Below, piece after piece: positions 36,166 to 44,510 of a stretch of 64,000 bases of DNA. This stretch comes from an uncultured Marinobacterium sp. (lineage in GTDB: Bacteria > Pseudomonadota > Gammaproteobacteria > Pseudomonadales > Balneatricaceae), in assembly GCA_947501565.1 (NCBI GenBank), contig CANMWJ010000004.1, positions 186,001 to 250,000 of the forward strand, given 5' to 3'. Under the pieces are notes generated by a model. The model was not told the origin of the DNA. It searched no databases and saw nothing but the letters and a program-made list of their open reading frames with translations. Position 1 is the first letter of the stretch. Every line of letters starts with the position of its first letter. The position numbers and the translations under genes were made by a program.

Positions 36166-37137
36166 ACCACTGCGTTTTGCTTCGTAAAGCGCTTCATCAG
36201 CCCGCTGCAGAATGGTACGGGCATCATCACCGGCTCGGAATTCGGTAATTCCGACGCTCGCAGTCACATTGATCTTGCCGTTATCGGGCACCGGAACGTT
36301 ATGATTAGCGAGGCTATCGCGTATGCGATCGGCCAGATTGATCGCACCGTTAAAGTCGGTCGACGGCAATATAATTGCGAACTCCTCCCCTCCGTAGCGG
36401 AAGGCGCTGTCGGTTGAACGCAGGCAGGCTTTGATCAGCGTGCCGAAGGTTTCCAGTACCCGGTCACCCACCATATGGCCGTAGGTGTCGTTCAGCGCTT
36501 TGAAGTTATCCAGATCCAGAAAACAGAGCGAGAAGGTATGCAGGTAGCGACGGGAGTTCTCGAGGGCGGTGCCAAGCTGATCGTAGAAGTGGCGTGAGTT
36601 GTTCAGGCCTGTAAGGGCGTCGGTAATACTCAGCTCACGGTAGGTGCGTTCACGCTCCAGCAGCTCAAACTCCGCTTTCTTGCGGGCACTGATGTTGGAG
36701 AGGGTTTCGATCGCACCGATCACTTCACCCGTTGGGCTTAAAAGGCTGGCGGCGGTGAAGTGCAGCCACTCGCCGTTCTCGCCACATTCAGGGAAGAAGT
36801 CTTCCGCTTCATAGGCATCGGGGATCAGCGAGGATGGACGGTATTTGTCTTTGTAGTAGTGCTCAACGTCACTGTTGTGGCCACCATCAACAATCAGGTC
36901 TGCCAGACAGGGGCGCGGTGACTGGTAAAACGGCTTCCACTGATTGCAGGTGCCTACCATCTCTTCACGTTTCAGGCCGGACAGTGCTTCCAGAGCGCTG
37001 TTCCAGTGCAGGATGACATGATTATTGTCGATAACGAAGGTGGGAAGGGCGATGCGGTCAAAAACCTGCACCAGAACTGAAGGATCCGGGCTTAGCCCTA
37101 AGCCTGATGCAAGCGAATTACTTAAATCGATAGGCAT
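36139..37137 (-). CDS. Diguanylate cyclase with PAS sensor domain
   Basis: A 332-residue cytoplasmic protein. An N-terminal PAS domain (VFDRIALPTFVIDNNHVILH to ISARKKAEFELLERERTYRE) is followed by a full GGDEF domain starting LSITDALTGLNNSRHFYDQL. The active site reads RYGGEEFAIILPS. The inhibitory I-site RSTD lies five residues before GGEEF, so product inhibition by cyclic di-GMP is likely. It synthesises cyclic di-GMP in response to an unknown PAS signal. Transcribed away from 37.2 kb, convergent with the BFD-like gene. Confidence 0.94.
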   Translation of the reverse strand: MPIDLSNSLASGLGLSPDPSVLVQVFDRIALPTFVIDNNHVILHWNSALEALSGLKREEMVGTCNQWKPFYQSPRPCLADLIVDGGHNSDVEHYYKDKYRPSSLIPDAYEAEDFFPECGENGEWLHFTAASLLSPTGEVIGAIETLSNISARKKAEFELLERERTYRELSITDALTGLNNSRHFYDQLGTALENSRRYLHTFSLCFLDLDNFKALNDTYGHMVGDRVLETFGTLIKACLRSTDSAFRYGGEEFAIILPSTDFNGAINLADRIRDSLANHNVPVPDNGKINVTASVGITEFRAGDDARTILQRADEALYEAKRSGKNRSCYLL

Positions 37138-37218
37138 CGTATACGCACGTACTTGAATAAATTCTCATGTATTCTAGCGCAAATAAAATACAGTTGTAGC
37201 TTGAAAGCAAAAATGGCT

Positions 37219-37268
37219 AAGGACAGCATCCCACTCCGGAGCTATGGAGTGAAAACGGTGCTGTCCTT
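37219..37268. other. Two-tier stem-loop in the spacer after the 37.3-kb gene
   Basis: The outer stem AAGGACAGCA/TGCTGTCCTT (37219-37228 and 37259-37268) is perfect over 10 pairs and encloses an inner stem CACTCC/GGAGTG (37232-37237 and 37246-37251). On the minus strand AGCCATTTTTGC follows, so it could terminate the small gene at 37325-37579; it could equally be a structured RNA or a repeat. Confidence 0.55.
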
Positions 37269-37324
37269 AATAATCAACCACAAGCACCTATCTGCTGTGC
37301 TTTGGAGCGGAGGCGGGGCAGCGA

Positions 37325-37579
37325 TTAAGGTTTATGGTTTGCAGCAAAGTGAGCGAGTACATGTCTCAGCGTTGCTGCGTGCTGTTTGTCGCCGCTACGT
37401 TCCGCCTTCTCGATATCATCAACGATGATTTTCTGTATTCTCTGTTCACCGTCGTGGGTGATCAGATAGTTACCCAGGGCTGCTGCAACAATAGGATCAA
37501 TGTGCTCATGTTCGGCAATGGCATCCACTTCAGCCGGTTCTAATCCGCACAGGTCCAAGCATTCTTGATAAGTTAACAT
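37325..37579 (-). CDS. Small conserved-looking protein, 84 aa, unknown function
   Basis: I do not recognise a named family. The product is soluble, mostly helical and acidic, with EHEHIDPIVAAALGNYLITH and a charged helix QRIQKIIVDDIEKAERSGDK. The ATG at 37579 is preceded on the minus strand by an AGAGGATG region that can serve as a ribosome site. Balanced composition and a following stem-loop support a real gene. It is monocistronic between a diguanylate cyclase and a gene-poor stretch. Confidence 0.6.
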   Translation of the reverse strand: MLTYQECLDLCGLEPAEVDAIAEHEHIDPIVAAALGNYLITHDGEQRIQKIIVDDIEKAERSGDKQHAATLRHVLAHFAANHKP

Positions 37580-38089
37580 GGTAAAACATCCTCTGTTTGG
37601 TTGTATTCAGTGGTACAAAACATGGATGGCTACAAGGGCGGCTACAGCAACGTCCCGAATGTCTTTGTAGTTTTCCCTAGAGAAAAGTGTAGCTAACTTC
37701 TTTTGGTGATTACCGCTCCCAGATCAATAAAACCGTCATATTCCGAAAGCGTATCGCTGTAATCCTCTTGAAACAGGCGTGTCGCTATTTGGATACAGCT
37801 TAACTTATTGATTTTTATAATATTCTTTATTGGGTACTGCAGGCCTGTCGTTATCTGGCGACAGAAAGGGCCCCGTCTCTCCACTATTTCCCTGATCGAG
37901 CCGGAAACTGCATAGATTTCTGAAACACCTTGTTCGTTAACCTGTTGTTAATAAAGGGTTTGTCAGATTCTGGCACAGGACTTGTTATAAGCAGGGCAAG
38001 TGTTCGCGCAATTCAGCCCAAACCTTAAAGTGCCGCCTATGAGGCAGGTATACCAACATGTGCTGGAACAGGATCAAGGGAGACGAAAC

Positions 38090-38173
38090 ATGGTAACTGA
38101 ATTCCTGCTAAGAAATTTCATTCTGATGTTTCTGTTAGTGGAATATCTGGTGTTTTATCTACTGCTGTCCTAA
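38090..38173 (+). CDS. Candidate 27-residue single-helix membrane peptide
   Basis: A short frame with a good ribosome site (AAGGGAGA, 6 bases before the ATG). It encodes MVTEFLLRNFILMFLLVEYL followed by VFYLLLS, almost wholly hydrophobic and long enough for one membrane crossing. Small inner-membrane proteins of this size are common in enterobacteria and often regulate transporters or kinases. There is no homology evidence; it rests on the ribosome site and composition. It lies in a gap of more than 1.5 kb with no other convincing gene. Confidence 0.45.
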   Translation: MVTEFLLRNFILMFLLVEYLVFYLLLS

Positions 38174-39146
38174 GGCGTCAGCGTGAACTGAACCACAAGT
38201 TTGATCCAGGGTAGGAAACGCTGTTACAGCCGCACATCCGAAGCGGCACGCGATGTTCAATTACTAGAACAGCTCCTGCTCAAATAGAGGCTGGCCGATA
38301 TCTGCTTACTGCTCGGAAGGGGAAGTGGATGTACTGCGCTTAAAGGATTTAACGCGCAGCTCAGGCTATCGTATGTGTTTCTTGGCGGAAAGCACATTCA
38401 AGCGGTATGTAGAGAACAGGATACACAGCCTCTCCCTTCCACCCTCTACCATAAATCGATTCCTTTCCAACGATCTCAAGGTCATACCGCATCTGCGGTC
38501 AGCGGCGCTATTTCCATGAATTTTTTATGGTTACAGGCTTGGGCTGCTTCTGTAGATCCTGGCAGCTGGATCAGGCTTAAAACAAAAAACGAAAAATTTT
38601 TCTGAGGGGTGGGTGATTTTTGATCAAAGCTCCTGCTGTTTTTTGCAATGCGGAACCTTGACCAGGTAATTTACGATAACGTGCAAATAAGATGCATAAA
38701 ATAGCGGTTAACTTGCGAGTAACCGGTCAGATGGCATGCAGGAAAATTTCCTGTAAAAATACTTATATATTCCTTTTTGTTATTAATTCATTCCTTGAGG
38801 TTATTGAAAATTAAGCAAGAAACTCCAAACGCCGCATGGGGCTCCTAAAGGGTATAAGACTTTAGGATGGGAATACTCCAAATGGATAATGAGTTTTATC
38901 GCAACGCACAAGACATCGCTCTGAGAATGGGTATAATTCGGCGGCAAAAGAAAAGCACCGCCGATTATACCTGTAACAAAACTGTGGTTGTTCGAACACA
39001 GTAGGCGAGTGCTTCGCGAGGGATCTCCGGAGATATCGGCGAGTTTACTCTGACCTACCATCAGGCCTAGCTTGCCCAGCAGCCACAAGCTCTGTCTCCG
39101 GTGTCATCTCATCACCATTATAATTATATTGAATGGCGAAGTTGTT
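38174..39146. other. Gene-poor spacer upstream of mqo
   Basis: No frame here has a credible start, ribosome site and protein-like composition. The first 600 bases show nothing that I can name. The stretch from about 38840 holds several hairpins (listed separately) and runs into the mqo leader. Confidence 0.6.
38844..38971 (+). other. Consecutive hairpins, possible structured leader or small RNA
   Basis: CCTAAAG/CTTTAGG (38844-38850 and 38860-38866) is followed by GGTATAATTCGGCGG paired with CCGCCGATTATACC (38930-38944 and 38958-38971; one bulged base). The second is a strong stem of about 14 pairs in non-coding DNA, 175 bases upstream of mqo. GC-rich self-complementary segments continue to about 39040. 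No known riboswitch was recognised. Confidence 0.4.
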
Positions 39147-40634
39147 ATGACCACGAAAGCAGTTGATGTGTTGCTAGTCGGGGCCGGTGCGATGAGCACG
39201 ACCCTTGGGATGCTACTGAAACAGTTAGATCCCTCCCTCAAGCTCTGCATGGTTGAGCGTCTTGATCATGTGGCCCACGAAAGTACCGATGCGATGAATA
39301 ACGCAGGTACCGGACATGCGGCTTACTGTGAGCTTAACTACACGCCTAAGACGGCGGATGGCGGTGTAAACCCAGCCAAAGCATTTACCATCAACGAAGC
39401 TTTCGAGATCAGTCTTCAGTTCTGGTCTTATCTGGTAAATAAAAACGCCCTTCCTGAGCCTTCCCAGTTTATCAACAACGTTCCACACCAGAGTTTTGTC
39501 TGGGGTGAAGAGAACGTTCAGTTCCTGCGTAACCGTTTTGAAGCGCTGAGCAACACTGCTCAGTTCGCAGAGATGGAATACTCCGAAGATCACGACGTAC
39601 TGCGTGAGTGGATGCCTCTGGTGATGCAGAACCGTAAACCGGACGAAAAAGTTGCCGGTACCCGTGTTCGTTACGGTGCAGACGTTAACTTCGGTTCTTT
39701 GGCGCGCAACATGGCGAACTACCTGCAGGAGCAGGGCGATTTCGAAATGCTGCTCAGCCGCTCTGTAGAAGGCCTGACGCAGGGTGCTGACAAACGCTGG
39801 ACCGTTGAGCTGAAAAACAATCAGACTGGCGCGAAAGAAGTTGTCGATGCCGGCTTTGTCTTCCTGGGTGCTGGTGGTGGCGCACTGCCGCTGTTGCAGA
39901 AATCCGGTATCAAAGAAGGTAAAGGCTACGGCGGCTTCCCGGTAAGCGGCATGTGGCTGGTGTGTAAAAACGAAGAGATCATCGAAAAGCACATGGCTAA
40001 GGTATACGGCATGGCGCCAATCGGTGCACCTCCGATGTCCGTACCTCACCTGGATACCCGTGTGATCGACGGTAAAAAAGCGCTGCTGTTTGGCCCGTTC
40101 GCCGGTTTCACTACCAAGTTCCTGAAACAGGGTTCCGTGATGGATATGTTCAAGTCCATCAAGCCAGGCAACCTGAAGCCGATGCTGACCGTTGGTGCCA
40201 AGAGCATGGACCTGACCCGTTACCTGATCAGCGAAGTGATGCAGACACACGACTCCCGTTGTGATGCTCTGCGTACCTTCTTCCCGGATGCGAAAAACGA
40301 AGACTGGGAACTGTCTTACGCGGGTCAGCGTGTACAGATCATCAAGAACGACCCTGAAAAGGGTGGCAAGCTGGAGTTCGGTACTGAAGTGATCTCCGCT
40401 GAAGACGGATCACTGGCTGCGCTGCTGGGTGCATCTCCGGGTGCTTCTACTGCGGTACAGACAATGATTAAGGTGGTTGAAAGCTGCTTCTCCGAGCAGA
40501 TGAATTCACCTGAGTGGCAGGCAAAAATGAAAGAGATGGTTCCTTCCTACAAGGAGTCTCTGGTCGATGATGCCGAGCTGCTGAAAACCGTGCGTCAGAA
40601 CACTCTGACCACACTGGGTCTGGGCAGCTTGTAA
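39147..40634 (+). CDS. mqo: Malate:quinone oxidoreductase
   Basis: A 495-residue FAD enzyme. I chose ATG 39147 (MTTKAVDVLLVGAGAMSTTL), where the family begins, in place of the open frame's 39072. The FAD motif VLLVGAGAMSTTLG is followed by the Mqo signatures ERLDHVAHESTDAMNNAGTG and GHAAYCELNYTP. Late motifs are GAPPMSVPHLDTRVIDGKKA and LLGASPGASTAVQTM. It is a peripheral membrane enzyme that oxidises malate to oxaloacetate in the citric acid cycle and reduces quinone. It is monocistronic with its own terminator. Confidence 0.97.
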   Translation: MTTKAVDVLLVGAGAMSTTLGMLLKQLDPSLKLCMVERLDHVAHESTDAMNNAGTGHAAYCELNYTPKTADGGVNPAKAFTINEAFEISLQFWSYLVNKNALPEPSQFINNVPHQSFVWGEENVQFLRNRFEALSNTAQFAEMEYSEDHDVLREWMPLVMQNRKPDEKVAGTRVRYGADVNFGSLARNMANYLQEQGDFEMLLSRSVEGLTQGADKRWTVELKNNQTGAKEVVDAGFVFLGAGGGALPLLQKSGIKEGKGYGGFPVSGMWLVCKNEEIIEKHMAKVYGMAPIGAPPMSVPHLDTRVIDGKKALLFGPFAGFTTKFLKQGSVMDMFKSIKPGNLKPMLTVGAKSMDLTRYLISEVMQTHDSRCDALRTFFPDAKNEDWELSYAGQRVQIIKNDPEKGGKLEFGTEVISAEDGSLAALLGASPGASTAVQTMIKVVESCFSEQMNSPEWQAKMKEMVPSYKESLVDDAELLKTVRQNTLTTLGLGSL

Positions 40635-40686
40635 GGCTGTACTACCCGCAACAGCTGCGGCTGTTAACAAAAGACGACGACAAAGG

Positions 40687-40713
40687 AGCCGGTGCGAAAG
40701 TGCCGGCTTTTTT
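40687..40713 (+). terminator. mqo terminator
   Basis: AGCCGG/CCGGCT (40687-40692 and 40703-40708) followed by a T-run to 40713. Confidence 0.88.
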
Positions 40714-40815
40714 GTGCCTGGCGTTTATGCCTCCCGCCCATGTGCGCAATGAACATTCCTGAATTCTGCATATACTTTAAGACACGCCTTCACACACCCA
40801 TTTCAGGAGTTTGCT

Positions 40816-41163
40816 ATGAGCCATGACTTAAAGCAAAACCTGTCCAGAAGCAGTATCTGGATGCGTTTGCTCTATATGCTGCTGTTCGGCCTGTTCTATA
40901 CCGTGGCGGAGATTGTGATCGTTGCGGTCGTGGTATTTCAGTTCTTCCTCTTGCTGTTTACCGGCGAACGTAACCAACGTTTACTGGTGTTTGGCAAAAG
41001 CCTGAGCACCTACGTGTATCAGATTTTGCGCTACCTCACCTTCAACAGCGAAGCCAAACCGTTCCCGTTCGGAGACTGGCCGGAGAGTTCCCATGGTCAT
41101 CGCTCAGCGCATATGGCAAACGCGGAGGAATCCTGGACCACTCACCATGTGGGGCGCCACTAG
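40816..41163 (+). CDS. DUF4389 membrane protein
   Basis: A 115-residue protein with a cytoplasmic amphipathic start and one long hydrophobic hairpin (MLLFGLFYTVAEIVIVAVVV and FQFFLLLFTGERNQRLLVFG). The motif SLSTYVYQILRYLTFNSEAK then fits the DUF4389 family as found in gammaproteobacteria. The C-terminal tail is His-containing. A good ribosome site (CAGGAG) precedes the ATG. Function unknown. Confidence 0.82.
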   Translation: MSHDLKQNLSRSSIWMRLLYMLLFGLFYTVAEIVIVAVVVFQFFLLLFTGERNQRLLVFGKSLSTYVYQILRYLTFNSEAKPFPFGDWPESSHGHRSAHMANAEESWTTHHVGRH

Positions 41164-41286
41164 AGCTACCCGGCCACGACACTGACGCCTGAGCCTACGC
41201 TGATTAAGATCAACCTCTTCAGGATCTATCTGTGTATAATTGCAAATAAAAGTAATTATCAGTTAGTTTTTGAATGAGGACTTTAG

Positions 41287-42456
41287 GTGTCAATGTCGAT
41301 AAAACTTCTGTCAGGTATCGGACTGTCGGTACTGTTGAGCGGCTGCATAAGCGCTAGCGGTGTCAGTGACAATGCTGTCGATCAGGAAGCGAAAAAAGCG
41401 AAGCTGGGTCAGCAACTCTATTTTGACACCAACCTGTCCCAGAACCGCACCCAGTCCTGTGCGACCTGCCATGCACCCGACCGTGGCTTCGCCGATCCTC
41501 GAGATAATGGTGTTGGCGGTGCCGTATCGCTGGGGGATGACGGCAGATCGCTGGGTGATCGCAATGCGCCGACCGCCGCCTACACAATGTTCAGCCCGAG
41601 CTTCCAGCTGACCAAAGATGGCAAATACATCGGTGGTCAGTTCCACGACGGTCGGGAAAACGGTCTGGCCGGCCAAGCCGGTGGGCCGCCCACGAATCCG
41701 ATTGAGATGGGGATGCCGTCGAAGGCAGCGACTGTAGGACGCCTGAAAGAAAATCCGGATTATCTGGCCGGTTTTACCGCAATCTACGGCGATGGAATCT
41801 TTGAAGATGCCGATAAAACCTACGCGGCGATGGCTGACAGTATCGCGACTTTTGAACGTACCGAGCTGTTTGCGCCGTTCGACTCCAAATACGACCGCTT
41901 TCTGCGCGGCGAGTACAATCTGACCTCGCAGGAGGAGTTGGGGCGCACCCTGTTTTTCTCCCAGCAGTTTACCAACTGCAACGTCTGCCATCAGCTGCGT
42001 AAGTCCCAGCGTCATCCGCAGGAGATCTTTACCAACTACGAGTACCACAACATCGGTGTGCCGGTGAATACCGCTGCTCGCGCCAAAAACGGCGTTGCGG
42101 CCGATTTTGTAGATCGTGGCCTGCTGGATAATCCACAGGTGAACGATCCGGCGCAGGCGGGCAAGTTCAAGGTGCCAACCCTACGCAATGTGGCAGTAAC
42201 CGGTCCTTACATGCACAACGGCGTATTTCAGGACCTGCGCACCGTGGTGCTGTTCTACGACAAGTACAACAGCCGAAGTGCGAAACGTCAGATCAACCCG
42301 GAAACCGGCGAGCAGTGGGGGGCACCAGAGGTGGCTGAGAATATCTCCCTGAAGGAGCTGGAAACCGGCCCGGCACTGAAAGAGAAACGGATTGACGCGC
42401 TGGTCTCCTTTATGAAAACCCTGACCGACCAGCGTTATGAGCATCTGGTGAAATAA
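41287..42456 (+). CDS. MauG/CcpA-type di-haem cytochrome c peroxidase, lipoprotein
   Basis: A 389-residue exported di-haem protein. GTG 41287 is 6 bases from GAGGA and is preferred over ATG 41293; either keeps the lipoprotein signal with lipobox LLSGC (lipidated Cys20). Haem sites are CATCH (58-62), followed by APDRGFADPRDNG, and CNVCH (231-235). Other family motifs are DGRENGLAGQAGGPPTNPIE and VPTLRNVAVTGPYMHNGVF. Such proteins reduce hydrogen peroxide or, in the MauG branch, oxidise protein side chains. Membrane anchoring by lipid is less common than a soluble periplasmic form. Monocistronic. Confidence 0.9.
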   Translation: MSMSIKLLSGIGLSVLLSGCISASGVSDNAVDQEAKKAKLGQQLYFDTNLSQNRTQSCATCHAPDRGFADPRDNGVGGAVSLGDDGRSLGDRNAPTAAYTMFSPSFQLTKDGKYIGGQFHDGRENGLAGQAGGPPTNPIEMGMPSKAATVGRLKENPDYLAGFTAIYGDGIFEDADKTYAAMADSIATFERTELFAPFDSKYDRFLRGEYNLTSQEELGRTLFFSQQFTNCNVCHQLRKSQRHPQEIFTNYEYHNIGVPVNTAARAKNGVAADFVDRGLLDNPQVNDPAQAGKFKVPTLRNVAVTGPYMHNGVFQDLRTVVLFYDKYNSRSAKRQINPETGEQWGAPEVAENISLKELETGPALKEKRIDALVSFMKTLTDQRYEHLVK

Positions 42457-42473
42457 GCCGATGCTATGAAAGT

Positions 42474-42504
42474 AAAAAGGCGCTCTGAAATGAGCGCCTT
42501 TTTT
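42474..42504. terminator. Terminator after the di-haem peroxidase gene
   Basis: GGCGCTC/GAGCGCC (42479-42485 and 42492-42498) with a 6-base loop, T6 on the plus side and A5 on the other, so it can act in both directions. Confidence 0.92.
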
Positions 42505-42837
42505 GTGTCTGTTGTCCGACCCGGAGGCGGGAGTGAAAAAAGTGAGGGAACAGTCCTCTCCCTCACATAAAAATCACTAGTACGTTAAAAACGGGCTGTT
42601 GATCCATTAACCCGCGTCCGCAACGCGTATGCCAGTGTCTCGAAGGGGATGAGAGTCTACTGGCTATCGACCTGCGAACGAAAAAATACCCGGGTGACCA
42701 GATACTTTTTGCTTCACAGGAATAAAACTGCTGGTTATTAGTTAACCATAAAGCGAGATAGTTCCCTGAGACCAGTTGATGGTTTGGCACGAGTCCAGTT
42801 GGAAGCGAATAACCGGTAGTTTTTGTGAAGGTTCAAC

Positions 42838-42939
42838 GTAGGTTGGCCAATGCGCAGCATTGCCCAACGGCCTTTGGGATGAATAATTTGATTCGATGCC
42901 GGAATCGTTGGGCATCGCTTGGGGCGATGACCAACCTAC
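42838..42939 (+). repeat. Double-hairpin intergenic repeat, copy 2 (tandem unit 1)
   Basis: A 102-base unit bounded by GTAGGTTGG and CCAACCTAC. Each half contains its own small stem (AATGCGCAGCATT and CATCGCTTGGGGCGATG) and inner GCCCAAC/GTTGGGC. It is the first of three head-to-tail units at a 143-base period, with 41-base spacers that are themselves nearly identical. The gap 42505-42837 upstream shows no gene. Confidence 0.92.
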
Positions 42940-42980
42940 AAGGTTGATATTGGGTATCGCTGGCAATCCGCACGGTACCT

Positions 42981-43082
42981 GTAGGTCGGCCAATGCGCAG
43001 CATTACCCAACGGCCTCTGGGATGAATAATTTGATTCGATGCCGGAATCGTTGGGCATCGCTTGGGGCGATGACCAACCTAC
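42981..43082 (+). repeat. Double-hairpin intergenic repeat, copy 3 (tandem unit 2)
   Basis: The same 102-base unit with a few substitutions (for example GTAGGTCGG and ATTACCCAAC), one of which weakens the terminal repeat. The spacer to the next unit repeats the first spacer with a single obvious difference (GGCAATCCG versus GGCAAGCCG). Confidence 0.92.
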
Positions 43083-43123
43083 AAGGTTGATATTGGGTAT
43101 CGCTGGCAAGCCGCACGGTACCG

Positions 43124-43225
43124 GTAGGTTGGCCAATGCGTAGCATTGCCCAACGGCCTTTGGGATGAATAATTTGATTCGATGCAGGAATCGTTGGGCA
43201 TCGCTTGGGGCGATGACCAACCTAC
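43124..43225 (+). repeat. Double-hairpin intergenic repeat, copy 4 (tandem unit 3)
   Basis: Third tandem unit, nearly identical to the first (TGCGTAGCATT and TGCAGGAATC differences). The array ends in CAAGGGGG without a further spacer copy. Confidence 0.92.
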
Positions 43226-43260
43226 AAGGGGGTATAACCTGCGCTGCGTAAGCGGAAAGC

Positions 43261-43289
43261 AAAAAAAAGGCCGGTACTGAATACCGGCC
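43261..43289 (-). terminator. Minus-strand terminator downstream of the porin gene
   Basis: GGCCGGTA/TACCGGCC (43269-43276 and 43282-43289) with a 5-base loop; on the minus strand it is followed by T8. It lies 150 bases after the porin stop codon. Confidence 0.85.
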
Positions 43290-43439
43290 AAGCTAAGAAA
43301 GCACTTTTGCACATTGTTGAGGCAACGCTGACACAAAAGGTACTGAGACGAACCGGCATCCCTGCCGATGGCTTTGGTATCGCCCGGATACCTGAATCCT
43401 AAGAAGGGGGAAGAGGATTCATATACCCGGTGCTCAACC

Positions 43440-44390
43440 TCAGAACTTGATACGCATACCTGTCAGATAACCCAGGTCGGAACCGGTTTCATCGGTGTCT
43501 GCGATCTCGGCGAACAGACTGACATTTTTCTGTGACGGAAATTTGTATTCCACGTTGGCGTACCATTCGGTGGTGTCGCTGCTGCCCTCGTCGGACTTAA
43601 CCACACCGATGGCGGATTTGGTGGTCGGAGAAAGTTTGAACACCGCTGCCAGATTGGTTACGTCTTTATCGCCCGCACCGGTATCGGTGGTGCTGTAATC
43701 CGCAGCCAGCGCGACAAAACCGAAGTTGTAAGCCGCGCTCACACCCCAGGTGTTCTGATCCTGTGCGCCTGCGGTGTTGGCGTTGTAGGTCTGGTAAGCC
43801 GCGGCCAGCTCAACGCCACCCAGTTCGGTGGCAACGAACAGGTCGAAGGCTTCACCGTTGCCGTTGGCGGAGGTTTCCGCTGCGATCAGTGCAGAAGCAA
43901 TCACCGTCACGTTGTCGAACTTTGCATCCAGGCGGATCACGTCGTCACCCTTGTCAGCGACCTGCTCGAAACGGTCCTGTGCGGTGTGGGTTTCCAGCGC
44001 GGCTTCCACGCCGAACTCGTCACCGGCCAGGTTCTGACGGCCGATAGCAACAGCGGCGTTACCGAAGTCCAGGCCGACGTAAGCTTCTTCCAGTTTTGCA
44101 CTCTCTTTGCTGGAGTCGTTACCTTCACTGTCGAAGCTGAAATCCAGCTGACCGAAAGCTTTCATACCGTTATCCAGATCGTAGGTCACGGTATTTTTCA
44201 GCTCCAGATCGTCAAACTCGACGTCCAGATCTTTATCCTGACCTGCTTTCTGACGCAGCTGGATCTGCCAGTCGCCTTTAACTTTGTAGCTCAGGCCGTT
44301 GCCTTCGTAGATGGTTGCTGCCTGTGCAGCGCCTGCGGTTACAGCGGCCAGAGCAGCAGCCAGTACAGTTTTCGCGATCGGATTTTTCAT
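43440..44390 (-). CDS. Gram-negative general porin
   Basis: A 316-residue outer-membrane protein. Signal peptide MKNPIAKTVLAAALAAVTAG ends at AAQA (residue 24). Alternating hydrophobic/polar strands follow (VTYDLDNGMKAFGQLDFSF, AYVGLDFGNAAVAIGRQNL). The chain ends with a strand terminating in phenylalanine (YLTGMRIKF), the recognition signal for outer-membrane insertion. It is acidic, as in marine porins. It lies beside tctCBA, so it might serve carboxylate entry, but the gap holds a repeat element and they are probably not one transcript. Confidence 0.88.
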   Translation of the reverse strand: MKNPIAKTVLAAALAAVTAGAAQAATIYEGNGLSYKVKGDWQIQLRQKAGQDKDLDVEFDDLELKNTVTYDLDNGMKAFGQLDFSFDSEGNDSSKESAKLEEAYVGLDFGNAAVAIGRQNLAGDEFGVEAALETHTAQDRFEQVADKGDDVIRLDAKFDNVTVIASALIAAETSANGNGEAFDLFVATELGGVELAAAYQTYNANTAGAQDQNTWGVSAAYNFGFVALAADYSTTDTGAGDKDVTNLAAVFKLSPTTKSAIGVVKSDEGSSDTTEWYANVEYKFPSQKNVSLFAEIADTDETGSDLGYLTGMRIKF

Positions 44391-44458
44391 TATTTACTAC
44401 CTGTTGTTTTTATCCTGAAACCACCGCCTGCGGTGTGGTTTCGTTTTTTAGGACAAAG

Positions 44459-44509
44459 GCTCCCCGCGGTGCTGATCGGGCAGCACCGTTGAATCTGCAA
44501 GCGGGGGAG
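44459..44509 (-). other. Self-complementary leader segment upstream of the porin
   Basis: An inner stem CGGTGCTG/CAGCACCG (44467-44474 and 44481-44488) sits inside an outer stem GCTCCCCGC/GCGGGGGAG (44459-44467 and 44501-44509; the shared base limits simultaneous pairing). It lies about 70-120 bases before the porin ATG, between the gene and the MITE-like element. It could be a 5'-leader structure or a terminator for upstream transcription. Confidence 0.4.
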
Positions 44510-44510
44510 G

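Noticed and set aside
37693-37884. A 63-codon minus-strand frame with a possible GTG start after CAGGGAAATA
   Set aside because: The product has irregular composition, no recognisable motif and lies in the gene-poor spacer; one ribosome-site match is not enough.
42838-43225. Regular tandem repeats that might suggest a CRISPR array
   Set aside because: The units are 102 bases with near-identical 41-base spacers; CRISPR repeats are short and their spacers differ. No cas gene is present.
42936-43336. Minus-strand frames of 85-108 codons that give near-identical proteins (LVGWSSPQAMPNDS)
   Set aside because: They are translations of the three tandem 143-bp repeat units; the similarity comes from repeated DNA, not from a protein family.
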